DNA from: an uncultured bacterium
GTDB lineage: Bacteria > Bacillota > Clostridia > Lachnospirales > Lachnospiraceae
NCBI GenBank assembly: GCA_947175015.1
Contig: CAMWLE010000003.1
Coordinates: 1-64,000 of the forward strand
Length of the DNA: 64,000 nucleotides
Direction: 5' to 3'
Part shown: positions 19,792 through 28,994 of the stretch, one piece after another
Layout of the letters: every line of letters starts with the position of its first letter
How positions within the stretch are numbered: the stretch's first letter is position 1
Translations under genes and position numbers: made by a program
Notes under the pieces: model-generated
The model's input: the letters and a program-made list of their open reading frames with translations, nothing else
Database searches by the model: none
What the model was told of the DNA's origin: nothing

Positions 19792-19854
19792 TTTGAAATG
19801 ACGGTCAGGAATGTATCTTCGTATGATTGCCTGGAAAGGGAAGGAGGTGTCCTC

Positions 19855-22374
19855 ATGAAAATATGTTTGGTCGCTGAAGGCTGCTATCCTTATGTGGTTG
19901 GCGGTGTATCAGGATGGATACACAGTATGATCAAATCCTTTCCCAAGGTAGAATTCGTTGTGTTGACAATTATTTCCAATCGTTCTCAGAGCGGGAAGTT
20001 TGTTTATGAACTTCCGGAAAATGTCTCAGCCGTTTATGAGGCATATCTGGATGATTATGATTGGGGACATAAGCCAAAACACGGCAAACGGACAGGACTG
20101 GACACGAAGGAGTATCGGGCCTTGCGCAGTATCATTATGAATGAGGAGGTTGACTGGGACACTATTTTTGATATGTTCCAGAAGGGGGACTTTTCCATTG
20201 ATGATTTGCTGATGGGAGCGGATTTCCTGAATATTGTAAAAGAGTGTTATAATCTCAGGTATCCCCATATTGTTTTCTCTGATTTTCTCTGGACCATGCG
20301 TTCCATATATTTACCTTTGTTTCTGATTCTGAAAACGGAGTTGCCCAAGGCAGATATCTATCATTGTGTGGCTACGGGGTATGCAGGTGTTCTTGGCAGC
20401 ATGGCCAGTCATTTTTACAGGAGCGGTCTGTTGGTTTCCGAACATGGGATTTATACCAGAGAGCGGGAAGAGGAGTTGCTGAAGGCCGAGTGGGTGGCAG
20501 GTATTTATAAAAATATCTGGATTGATCAGTTTAAGAAAATGTCGCGTCTGGCGTATGAGAGAGCGGATGTGGTGACAAGTCTGTATTCTCATGCGAGAGA
20601 CTTGCAGATTAGTTTGGGGTGTCCGGAGGGCAAGATCAGAGTTACACCCAATGGTATTGATGTGGGCAGGATGGCTGATTTACCTGGCAAGAAGGAAGAG
20701 GATAAGGGTTTTATCAATATTGGGGCTGTGCTGCGTGTGACTCCTATTAAGGATGTCAAGACAATGATTCGTGCTTTTGCTTTTGCAAAGGAAGAGAATG
20801 CCAGCCTGAAGCTCTGGATTATGGGGCCTTGTGATGAGGATGAGGAATATGCAAGGGAATGTTTTGAACTTGTGGAAGCACTGCAGGTAAAGGATGTTGT
20901 ATTCACAGGGCGTATTGATGTACGGGAATATCTGGGAAGGATGGATTATACCATTTTGACCAGTATCAGTGAAGGGCAGCCGCTTACCATATTGGAGAGT
21001 TATGCCGCACGTAAGCCAGTGATCGCGACGGATGTGGGAAATTGTCGTGAGTTAATCTATGGTGAGGGTGATGGATGCGGTACGGCAGGTATCCTGACAC
21101 ATATTATGAATATTGCGGAGCTTTCGTCTGCCATGTTGGAACTTGCCCGTTCCGGTCAGCTTCGGACTGCTATGGGAGAGTGCGGGTACCAGAGGGTTAT
21201 GAAGGGATACCGGATACAGCAGATGAAGCAGTCCTATGAAGATATTTATGAGCAGATTGGCTGGGTATATGGAAAGCTTTGGCCGGCGGAAACCTATCAT
21301 ATGGGCGAAGTGCGGGCCGGGAGGAAGTACGAAGAGAAGCCTTTGGCTGCTGCGTTGGGTTATGGTGCAGGGGCTTTGGATGGATATGATATTGAGGTGG
21401 AATTTGGTCCGGATTCTGGCAGCGGTTACGACATAGATTTCGATATTGATGCGGAAGGAAATACCACGAGTATCAGTACCAAGAGTCACTTGACTGATGT
21501 GAACAGGGCAGACGACAAGGATGTGAGGATTGGTACGGATAGTGACTATGAAAAGAAGTCAGAGTCCAGTATCAGCAGTGCTTATGGCATGAATCAAATT
21601 GCGGCCATAGGTAAAGTTGTGGGTATTGAGAGCATTGCAGTCATGCAGGAAAGTCATGTCACAAGTGCTGCAGAAAGTATAGAAGACAGAGCTGTTGCGA
21701 AGAATGCCAATGCTGTGAAAGCGGACAATTCCCTGGAAGTTGTCAATCCTGCTGCATCAAATGACCATGAAATGTTGCGTGGTGTGGGCAATGTGAATAC
21801 TGCTGACAGATATGCGGATATTTCTGATAGCAGTGGGAATGGTGTTGTGATAGATTATGAGAATCTGATCAGCCGTCATGTAGGCAGAAATGGAAGAGCC
21901 AATGCTACTCCATTGACTAATGCTAATGGAGCAAACGGTATTTCCGCAACTGGAAATGTTGGCGGAACTGCCAGTACATTCGGAAATAATGGTGTTATGG
22001 CCGCAGGTAACGCCGCAGCTATGGGTGGTGTGGGCAATAGTGATAGCAATACCTTGAACAATGTCATAAATAATGCTATCAATAATGCGCTGAACAGTGC
22101 CATTCATGATGCAGTGAACGATGCAGTGAATAATGCCGTGAATAATGTTGACAGCGCGTTGAATGTTATGATCAACAATGCGGTGAATGATGCCCTGAAC
22201 AATGCCATAAGCAATGTGGTAAATCAGGCAGTGAACAATGCTTTCAGCAACGCCCTCAATGATGCGTTGCACAATGCTTTCAGTAATGCCTTGGAAAATG
22301 GTATCGGGAATACGTTGGCAGATACTATGGAGATGGAAGATGGAAAAATCAGCGGCTACGCCAAGGGACAATAG
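19855..22374 (+). CDS. pelF: PelF-like GT4 glycosyltransferase with long repeat-rich tail
   Basis: This is the cytoplasmic glycosyltransferase that builds the Pel-type polymer from UDP-sugars in characterised systems. The chosen start is ATG 19855, with AAGGAGGTG at 19841-19849, giving 839 residues; an earlier ATG at 19798 lacks a comparable site. The PelF N-terminal signature VAEGCYPYVVGGVSGW is at residues 6-21. The GT4 retaining motif EX7E is intact (EGQPLTILE). The catalytic part ends near residue 475, where known PelF proteins stop. About 360 extra residues follow: an acidic, Ser/Asp/Ala-rich linker and then a run of about 22 Asn/Ala tetrapeptides. No equivalent tail is known to me. Confidence 0.83.
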   Translation: MKICLVAEGCYPYVVGGVSGWIHSMIKSFPKVEFVVLTIISNRSQSGKFVYELPENVSAVYEAYLDDYDWGHKPKHGKRTGLDTKEYRALRSIIMNEEVDWDTIFDMFQKGDFSIDDLLMGADFLNIVKECYNLRYPHIVFSDFLWTMRSIYLPLFLILKTELPKADIYHCVATGYAGVLGSMASHFYRSGLLVSEHGIYTREREEELLKAEWVAGIYKNIWIDQFKKMSRLAYERADVVTSLYSHARDLQISLGCPEGKIRVTPNGIDVGRMADLPGKKEEDKGFINIGAVLRVTPIKDVKTMIRAFAFAKEENASLKLWIMGPCDEDEEYARECFELVEALQVKDVVFTGRIDVREYLGRMDYTILTSISEGQPLTILESYAARKPVIATDVGNCRELIYGEGDGCGTAGILTHIMNIAELSSAMLELARSGQLRTAMGECGYQRVMKGYRIQQMKQSYEDIYEQIGWVYGKLWPAETYHMGEVRAGRKYEEKPLAAALGYGAGALDGYDIEVEFGPDSGSGYDIDFDIDAEGNTTSISTKSHLTDVNRADDKDVRIGTDSDYEKKSESSISSAYGMNQIAAIGKVVGIESIAVMQESHVTSAAESIEDRAVAKNANAVKADNSLEVVNPAASNDHEMLRGVGNVNTADRYADISDSSGNGVVIDYENLISRHVGRNGRANATPLTNANGANGISATGNVGGTASTFGNNGVMAAGNAAAMGGVGNSDSNTLNNVINNAINNALNSAIHDAVNDAVNNAVNNVDSALNVMINNAVNDALNNAISNVVNQAVNNAFSNALNDALHNAFSNALENGIGNTLADTMEMEDGKISGYAKGQ
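22057..22329 (+). repeat. Tetrapeptide-coding repeat in the PelF tail
   Basis: About 22 tandem 12-base units encode variants of Asn-Asn-Ala-(Val/Ile/Leu/Phe). Most units keep Ala at position 3 and a large hydrophobic residue at position 4. One irregular stretch (NNVDSALNVMI) interrupts the register after eight units. Codons vary between units (AAT/AAC, GCC/GCG/GCT), so the pattern is held at protein level and is not a fresh DNA expansion. Confidence 0.85.
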
Positions 22375-22490
22375 AAGCGGCTGACAAATAATTGACGAAA
22401 TCCTCTGGTTTTTATGTATGGCGGTGCCGCCGGCTGCATGAAAGGTCAGTACATAAGGCATAGAATGGTATGGGAATGGAGGTATGATAT

Positions 22491-23966
22491 ATGGCCGGGA
22501 TAGGCATCAGGCTGAATAGGATTTTCAGTAAAAATACTATCACTACAAATCTGTTTGGGTTTGGGTATAGTATGGTGATTACTATTGCTCCTATGTTTTT
22601 GGTCATTATAGCAGTCGTGCTTATGCAGTCGCTGTTAGGATTTTCTCAACTGGGATATGCGCCCAGAGAACTTTATTCTTGTACTGTTTTATATATTTTT
22701 ATATTTGCCATGCTTACAGCATCGCCCTTTAATGCTGTTTTATCCAAGTATTTGTCAGATGTGATTTACAATGAAACATATGAAGACATTATACCCTGCT
22801 ATTATGTGGGGTTGGTGATGAATATTATTTTCAGTTGTGCCTTGGGAATTCCATTTTGTGTCAGGGAGTACTTGGTCGGCGGTGTAGAATTATTCTTTGT
22901 ATTTGCCGGATATTGTGGTTTTGTTGCGTTGGTGCTGGTGTTTTATTCTATGCTTTACTTAAATATCTGCAAGGATTACAAGAAGGTTTCTTTTTTCTTT
23001 CTGATTGGTATGGGAATATCCATTGTATTGTCTTTGATCCTGGTCTATCTGATAGGGATGGAAGTTATTTATGCCATGTTGATTTCTTTGGATGTGGGTT
23101 TTTGGGTGATAGGGAGCCTGGAACTTGCATTGATCAAAAGTTATTTCAGAGAAAATAGCGGTAAGTATAGAGAAGTACTACAGTATTTTAAGAAACATTG
23201 GCAGTTGATTGTAACCAATTTTTTATATACTTCCGGACTGTATGTTCATAATTTTGTGTTTTGGACAACAGATATGAAAATGGTTGTGGCAGATAGTTTT
23301 GTATGTATGACCACTTATGATATGGCATCCTGTATTGCGGTTTTTACCAACATTACCGCAAGTGTTATTTTTATTTCCAGGGTGGAGATGCACTTTCATG
23401 AGCGTTATAAGGGGTATTCGGAAGCCGTGATTGGCGGAAGAGGTATTGATATTGAAAATGCAAAGCAAAGGATGTTCAGCCAGTTGGCAGAAGAGTTGAT
23501 GAATCTGGTGCGCATTCAATTTATCATATCTGTGGTAATATTTTTTGTGTGTATTATTCTTCTGCCGCAGTTTGGTATGGGCGGCATGGTAATGCGCATT
23601 TATCCGTGTCTTGCCGCAGGCTATTTTATTCTGTTTATCATGTATGCGGCAATTATTTTCCAGTATTATTACAATGATATGATAGGAGCTGTGATGACTT
23701 CTATAAGCTTTTTTGCGGCAACGCTGCTTGGCAGTATGTTAGCGACAAAACTGCCGTCTATCTGGTATGGTATTGGACTTGTAATAGGTTCCACAGTGGG
23801 GTGGGGCGTGTCTTATTATAGGCTGCGTGTGATGGAAAAAACGCTCGATATACATATTTTCTGTGCCGGAAATATTCTGAAAAAGGGGCGCGGGAAGAAA
23901 CCTTCCAATAAGGTTTATGAAAAAAAGTTTTCTGTACAGGAGAATACGGCCCGGGATAACATGTGA
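22491..23966 (+). CDS. pelG: PelG-like polysaccharide transporter
   Basis: This 491-residue integral membrane protein has about 12 hydrophobic segments and matches PelG, a member of the MOP (flippase-like) superfamily thought to carry the nascent Pel polymer across the membrane with PelD, PelE and PelF. The N-terminus GIRLNRIFSKNTITTNLFGF is typical of PelG. A basic cytoplasmic tail (about 455-491) ends the protein. It follows PelF after a 116-base gap in which I see no convincing promoter, and the RBS GGAGG precedes the ATG. Confidence 0.85.
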   Translation: MAGIGIRLNRIFSKNTITTNLFGFGYSMVITIAPMFLVIIAVVLMQSLLGFSQLGYAPRELYSCTVLYIFIFAMLTASPFNAVLSKYLSDVIYNETYEDIIPCYYVGLVMNIIFSCALGIPFCVREYLVGGVELFFVFAGYCGFVALVLVFYSMLYLNICKDYKKVSFFFLIGMGISIVLSLILVYLIGMEVIYAMLISLDVGFWVIGSLELALIKSYFRENSGKYREVLQYFKKHWQLIVTNFLYTSGLYVHNFVFWTTDMKMVVADSFVCMTTYDMASCIAVFTNITASVIFISRVEMHFHERYKGYSEAVIGGRGIDIENAKQRMFSQLAEELMNLVRIQFIISVVIFFVCIILLPQFGMGGMVMRIYPCLAAGYFILFIMYAAIIFQYYYNDMIGAVMTSISFFAATLLGSMLATKLPSIWYGIGLVIGSTVGWGVSYYRLRVMEKTLDIHIFCAGNILKKGRGKKPSNKVYEKKFSVQENTARDNM

Positions 23967-24029
23967 GCAGGATCATTTGAAGCTCAACATGGGAATTTTG
24001 AATACAGCAAGAGGGAGGAGGCGCTTAAA

Positions 24030-26432
24030 ATGTCTATGAATATGCTTACGCTTTTGCAGATGACAGGGGTTTTCTGCGCCTATTTGCTGGTCACGCTGGG
24101 GCTGCCTGCGTTTGTGCTGGAGCGTAAGCTGAAAGCACAGCACCGTCTGACGGAGAGAGTTCTGATTTATTTTATGTTGGGAAATTTCTATATCATGAAT
24201 TTAGTATTTATGTTCCAACTTCTGAAAATATCTCATTTCTTTACATTAATTCTTGGCACACTGATACCTGTAATATGGGCGTGGGTGGCGCTGAATAAGA
24301 TACCAGTGAAAAGCATTTTCATGGAATGGACCAAGACCATGCGAAGAGTCAGTACAGGGCTGATGGGATGGAAGACATTGACTTTACGTATATGGTCTAT
24401 TTTCAAGCGAAATCTGTTTCGATTTGGCCGCATGGTGGGACATTTCCTGTTTGGGCGGACGTTGGACACTTTCTTGGTGTTGCTGCTATTAGCTGCATTA
24501 TGTTATATCTACGGCAGTAATATTTTTCAGTATTATGGTTATAAGGAGTCTGACCTGTTAGTGCATAACTATTGGATCAATGCCATGAATGATAACCATA
24601 TCTTTGCGGCAGGTGTTTATCCTTATGGTTTTCACTGTATCGTGTATTATCTTCATGCAGTCTTCGGATTTGATACCTATGTTATTCTGCGAGTATTTGC
24701 TTTCCCGCAGAATGTAATGATTCACTTCATGCTTTTCAGTTTTCTGAAGCTCTGCTGTAAGAGTAAATATGCGGCATATATAGGAACTTTTTTGTATATC
24801 ATGGGAGGTTTTTTTGCGGAAAATACATATTCGCGTTATTATGCCACACTGCCCCAGGAGTTTGGTATGCTTTTTATTTTGCCGGCTGTTTATTTTGGTT
24901 TTGCTTATTTTGCGGTGAGAAAAAAGGAACTGGCGGAAGAAATACATATAAGAAAGTCTCGTTTATATCTTGTGGAATTTGCCATGAGTTTTTCAATGAC
25001 GTTGGCGGTACATTTTTATGATACGGTGATTGTCGGTTTGTTCTGTGCGGCAATGGCTCTGGGATATGGATTTCTGTTTTTTCGCAAAAAGTATTTCCGG
25101 GAGGTGGTCTGTACTTGTGCAATCGGCGTAGTCATTGCGGTGCTGCCTATGTTGTTGGCTTTTATAGGAGGTACCCCTCTGCAGGGGTCGCTGGGGTGGG
25201 GATGGAACGTAATCACAGGAGAAAATCATCTGACTACGGGCACTGAAAATTCCGAAACAGCAGACGACACTCAAACGGCCGCGTCAGGGGATACAGAAGA
25301 TGGTGCTCAGGGTGGCGCATTGGGAAGTGCAGAAGATGGCGCCAGGGCTGAAACATCGGCAAGTGTCAGTGAGGGCTCCCAGGTTATGCCAGATGTGTCA
25401 GGTGAGGAAATGGCTCCAAAGATGAGCTTTGGTGAGAAACTGCAGAATTTGGCAGCAAAAGTGAAGGACAAGCTGACATCAGGTTGGCAGGATATCTATG
25501 ATGTTATTAATGCGTTTGTGCTACGGCTTAAGGTAAGAGAGGGAACCTATGGAATCATGTGTTCATTCCTGGGGTTAATTGTTTTAGGGGTGTTGTACTT
25601 TCTGCTAAAACAGAACTGTTATGGGGCAATGTTGATTTCGACGGGAATTTATATGATTTTTATCAGTGTAATGATGACAGCTCGTTCTTTTGGATTACCA
25701 CCTTTGATGGATAAAAATCGAGGCAGTATTTATTTTGCATATTCGCTGCCCATCGTAGCTTCTTTTGTGACAGATGCTATATTGAACCTGTGTTTTCTGC
25801 CAATGAAGCGTAAGTATGTGATGAACTTCCTGTCATTTGCATGTGTCGTTTTGGCTATGGGGTATTTGTGGCAGGAGCAGCGCTTAAAAAGGCCAAGGGA
25901 TTCCCAGGCACAGATCATGAATGAAAATGTTGTATGTCTGACAAATATCATAAAGTCAGAAGAAGATTATACATGGACCATTGTTTCGGCCAATGATGAA
26001 ACGCAGATGGGAATGGAGCATGGATATCATTATGAAACCATTGATTTTTTGGAGGCTATGGAAGAATCCGTTTCGCAGGCTATGATTCGGATTCCCACCA
26101 ACACGGTTTATTTCTTTATAGAGAAGTGTCCTGTAGACTATGCGGTTAGATATGCGGAATCCGGTCAGTATGTATCGGAAGTGGGAGCTGCGAATCCATT
26201 GCCGGAGAATAATGGACTCAGAATGTATCAAGGAGATCAAAGGTTTATTGTTATGTCTCGTATGTATTATTGGGCGCAGGAATTTCAGCGGTTATATCCG
26301 AATGAGATGGAAGTGTATCTGGAGACGGATCAATTTGTATGTTACAGGATAGAGCAGAATCCATATCGCTTATACAATTTTGCCATTGATTATGGTTATA
26401 ACACTGCCAATGAAACGGCAGAATCCTTTTGA
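24030..26432 (+). CDS. Large polytopic membrane protein, possible GT-C glycosyltransferase or polymerase
   Basis: I do not recognise a named family with certainty. The 800-residue protein has about 12 membrane helices and a first large extracytoplasmic loop containing ESDLLVHNYWINAM, acidic and aromatic in the way of GT-C enzymes. A hydrophilic insert of about 90 residues (nucleotides about 25230-25500), rich in Asp, Glu, Ala, Gly and Ser, splits the membrane part. The C-terminal 180 residues after the last helix are soluble. Its place after PelG and before DUF2304 and two glycosyltransferases suggests transfer of lipid-linked sugars to the outside polymer. That is inference. Confidence 0.6.
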   Translation: MSMNMLTLLQMTGVFCAYLLVTLGLPAFVLERKLKAQHRLTERVLIYFMLGNFYIMNLVFMFQLLKISHFFTLILGTLIPVIWAWVALNKIPVKSIFMEWTKTMRRVSTGLMGWKTLTLRIWSIFKRNLFRFGRMVGHFLFGRTLDTFLVLLLLAALCYIYGSNIFQYYGYKESDLLVHNYWINAMNDNHIFAAGVYPYGFHCIVYYLHAVFGFDTYVILRVFAFPQNVMIHFMLFSFLKLCCKSKYAAYIGTFLYIMGGFFAENTYSRYYATLPQEFGMLFILPAVYFGFAYFAVRKKELAEEIHIRKSRLYLVEFAMSFSMTLAVHFYDTVIVGLFCAAMALGYGFLFFRKKYFREVVCTCAIGVVIAVLPMLLAFIGGTPLQGSLGWGWNVITGENHLTTGTENSETADDTQTAASGDTEDGAQGGALGSAEDGARAETSASVSEGSQVMPDVSGEEMAPKMSFGEKLQNLAAKVKDKLTSGWQDIYDVINAFVLRLKVREGTYGIMCSFLGLIVLGVLYFLLKQNCYGAMLISTGIYMIFISVMMTARSFGLPPLMDKNRGSIYFAYSLPIVASFVTDAILNLCFLPMKRKYVMNFLSFACVVLAMGYLWQEQRLKRPRDSQAQIMNENVVCLTNIIKSEEDYTWTIVSANDETQMGMEHGYHYETIDFLEAMEESVSQAMIRIPTNTVYFFIEKCPVDYAVRYAESGQYVSEVGAANPLPENNGLRMYQGDQRFIVMSRMYYWAQEFQRLYPNEMEVYLETDQFVCYRIEQNPYRLYNFAIDYGYNTANETAESF

Positions 26433-26491
26433 AGTTCACAATCTTTGATATATCAATATCCAAAAGTAATGCTTTAGGAAAGGGTGGAGAG

Positions 26492-26884
26492 ATGGAACCA
26501 GGTATTGTGCTGCGAGTTATTGTGATATTGACAGGTGTGTTCCTGTTGTTTGTCACATTGTCTTCCCTTGCAAAAAGGAGGATGACCGAACCTTTTGTCC
26601 TCACATGGGGATTAATCAGTGTGATTATTGTATTGGGAGGAATTTTGCTGCGGCCTACTGAGTGGAATCGTTATATCAGCGGTACCGGAATGCTGTTGGT
26701 TGGGATGATAAGTTTCTGTGTGATATTTGGAACGTATTTTATCAGTGCCAGAGTATCTGAGCTGATGCGTAAAAATATGGAGTTGGCCATGCAATTATCT
26801 TTGATGAAACAGGAGAGCGATGAGATGAAAGAGCAGTTGGCGAAGCTGACAGAGGCTATGGGAAAGAGAGAGGCAGACTTGTGA
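26492..26884 (+). CDS. DUF2304 family small membrane protein
   Basis: This is a protein of about 130 residues with three membrane helices followed by a charged coiled-coil tail (about 80-130, rich in Met, Glu, Lys). This is the DUF2304 pattern, often encoded next to polyprenol-phosphate sugar transferases of family GT2; such a GT2 gene lies two genes downstream. The ATG at 26492 has GGAAAGGGTGGAGAG upstream. An upstream TTG at 26429 would add 21 residues and overlap the previous gene, but looks weaker. Confidence 0.75.
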   Translation: MEPGIVLRVIVILTGVFLLFVTLSSLAKRRMTEPFVLTWGLISVIIVLGGILLRPTEWNRYISGTGMLLVGMISFCVIFGTYFISARVSELMRKNMELAMQLSLMKQESDEMKEQLAKLTEAMGKREADL

Positions 26885-26897
26885 GAAAGGCAAACCT

Positions 26898-28097
26898 ATG
26901 AAAGAGGTATTGTTTGTCATCAATACTTTGGGACGGGCCGGAGCAGAGACAGCGTTGCTGGAACTTCTGAACCGTATGAATCCGAAGGAGTATCATATTT
27001 CTCTGTATGTATTAATGAACCAGGGAGAGATGGTGCAGGAACTTCCCCAATATGTGAAGTTGCTGAACAGACATTATGCGGCGGTTTCCGTATTGAGCAG
27101 TGAAGGGCAGAAAGTATTGCGCAGGCAAGTTCTGAGAGCTATGTTCACTCGTATGACAGTGATAAAGTGCTTTCCATACATATGGAAGAATCTATGTGCT
27201 ATGTTGGGGGAAAGGAGAGTGCTGCCGGATAAACTGTTATGGAGGGTATTGGCTGAGGGTGGACAGAGATTGGATAAACATTATGATCTTGCGGTGGCTT
27301 TTTTAGAGGGTGGTTCCGCATATTATGTGGCAGAACATGTAAATGCAGACAAAAAAGCAGCTTTTATTCATGTAGATTATCAAAAAGCAGGATATACCAG
27401 AGCATTGGACAGGGATTGTTATATAAAGTATGACAGAATTTTTGCAGTGTCGGGGGAAGTCAGGGAGGCTTTTCTTACAGTATATCCGGAATGTGGGCCG
27501 CGGACAGATATTTTCCATAATCTGCTCAACAGGGATAAAATATACAGTAAGGCGAAGCTCTCCGGAGGGTTTGAGGATACATTTGCTGGACAGCGAATCT
27601 TGACCGTGGGCAGGTTGACGAAGCAGAAGGCTGTTGAGGTTTCCATAGAGGCGATGAAACTGTTAAAAGAGGCAGGATTACAGGCGAAATGGTATGTGTT
27701 GGGAGAGGGAGATCAGCGAAGTTTTCTGGAGGAAAGGATTAGAAAATTGGGGCTGGAGAGGGATTTTATTCTGCTTGGTGCGGTGGATAATCCCTATCCC
27801 TATATGGTACAGGCGGATGTATATGTACATGCCAGCCGTTTTGAGGGTAAAAGCATTGCGATTCAGGAGGCGCAGATTCTTGGAAAGGCGATTCTGGTAT
27901 CTGATTGCAGCGGAAATCGGGAACAGGTAGAGCATAATGTAGATGGAGTGATGTGCAGGCTGACTCCGGAGGAAATTGCGAAGGAGGTCGGAGCGCTTTT
28001 AGAGGATGCCGAAAAGAGAATGCGTCTGGGAAAGGCGGCAGCATTAAGAAAAATGACAGAAGAAGGGGAATTGGATAAATTGCTTTCATTACTGTGA
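26898..28097 (+). CDS. GT4 family glycosyltransferase
   Basis: This 399-residue cytoplasmic enzyme has the GT-B fold. The N-terminal glycine-rich acceptor segment is FVINTLGRAGAETALLELL. The C-terminal donor domain contains LTVGRLTKQKAVEVSIEAM, then the retaining signature with its Glu pair in FEGKSIAIQEAQILGKAI. It should add a sugar to the growing glycan. The closest named relatives are WaaG/ExpE7-like transferases. It starts 13 bases after the DUF2304 gene. Confidence 0.88.
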   Translation: MKEVLFVINTLGRAGAETALLELLNRMNPKEYHISLYVLMNQGEMVQELPQYVKLLNRHYAAVSVLSSEGQKVLRRQVLRAMFTRMTVIKCFPYIWKNLCAMLGERRVLPDKLLWRVLAEGGQRLDKHYDLAVAFLEGGSAYYVAEHVNADKKAAFIHVDYQKAGYTRALDRDCYIKYDRIFAVSGEVREAFLTVYPECGPRTDIFHNLLNRDKIYSKAKLSGGFEDTFAGQRILTVGRLTKQKAVEVSIEAMKLLKEAGLQAKWYVLGEGDQRSFLEERIRKLGLERDFILLGAVDNPYPYMVQADVYVHASRFEGKSIAIQEAQILGKAILVSDCSGNREQVEHNVDGVMCRLTPEEIAKEVGALLEDAEKRMRLGKAAALRKMTEEGELDKLLSLL

Positions 28098-28217
28098 AAG
28101 TACCGAACCTCGTCAGCGGAAACAGCACAGTTTGAACAAGCTTCCTTGCTTATTTGGCAAGTGTGAACATGCAAGAATAGAAAACGTAGCTGACCATAGA
28201 TAAAATGGGGTGGGGAA

Positions 28218-28994
28218 ATGGAACAGAAATCCTTATTGATTATTATTCCCGCGTATAATGAGGGAAAAAATATCGGAGCACTGTTGGAGCGGCTGGAACA
28301 GCCGGAAATTCGGGAAATTGCCGATATACTGGTGATGAATGATGCTTCTACGGATAACACTGGGGAAATTGTCAAGGCGCGGGGACACAAGGTAGTAACA
28401 CATGTATACAATCTTGGTTATGGTAGTGGACTTCAGGTGGGATATAAATATGCCGCAAACAAAGGGTATCGTTATGTCATTCAGATGGATGCCGATGGAC
28501 AGCATGATGTGGACAATGTAAAGATATTGTATCAGAGGTTGTTGGTAACGGATGAGAATGGAAGGCATCCGGATATTGTACTTGGTTCGCGTTTTGTGGA
28601 GGGCAGTGTCACATATCCGATTTCTTTTGTGAAAAGGGTTGCATATGTAGTATTTCGTTTGTTGATACGTATGGGGACGGGCAGGAAAATCATGGACCCT
28701 ACCACCGGACTGCAAGGATTGAGCCGAAGGGCTTTTTCCTTTTATTCCAAATACAATCATTTTGATGATAGATATCCGGATGCCAATATGATTATGCAGA
28801 TGATGTTATTGGGATATTGGGTGGAGGAAGTGCCGGCAGTAATGCATGTCAGATCAGAAGGGATCAGTATGCATTCCGGACTGAAGCCGATAGTGTATAT
28901 GTTTCGTATGGTATTTTCCATAATCGCAGTATGGGTCAGGATCAAATTGTTTCATGTGGATGTGGGGGCTGTCAATGAAGAATCTGTTTTGTAA
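28218..28994 (+). CDS. GT2 family glycosyltransferase (polyprenol-phosphate sugar transferase type)
   Basis: This 258-residue GT-A enzyme has the N-terminal IIIPAYNEGKNI nucleotide-binding start, the DD pair near residue 41, and the metal-binding DADGQHD segment near residue 95. The type resembles dolichol/undecaprenol-phosphate mannose or glucose synthases without the C-terminal membrane helices; one amphipathic hydrophobic stretch lies at about 222-240. Together with the DUF2304 protein it may make a lipid-linked sugar donor for the large membrane protein at 24030. A 120-base gap precedes it. Confidence 0.86.
   Translation: MEQKSLLIIIPAYNEGKNIGALLERLEQPEIREIADILVMNDASTDNTGEIVKARGHKVVTHVYNLGYGSGLQVGYKYAANKGYRYVIQMDADGQHDVDNVKILYQRLLVTDENGRHPDIVLGSRFVEGSVTYPISFVKRVAYVVFRLLIRMGTGRKIMDPTTGLQGLSRRAFSFYSKYNHFDDRYPDANMIMQMMLLGYWVEEVPAVMHVRSEGISMHSGLKPIVYMFRMVFSIIAVWVRIKLFHVDVGAVNEESVL

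Noticed and set aside
22057..22329. Regular 12-base repeats that could be read as a CRISPR-like or VNTR array
   Set aside because: The units are in frame inside PelF, differ in codons, have no spacers, and are fully explained as a tetrapeptide-coding tail.
21757..22461. Long minus-strand open frame of 234 codons opposite the PelF tail
   Set aside because: It is a shadow of the repeated codons on the plus strand; no RBS or family match.
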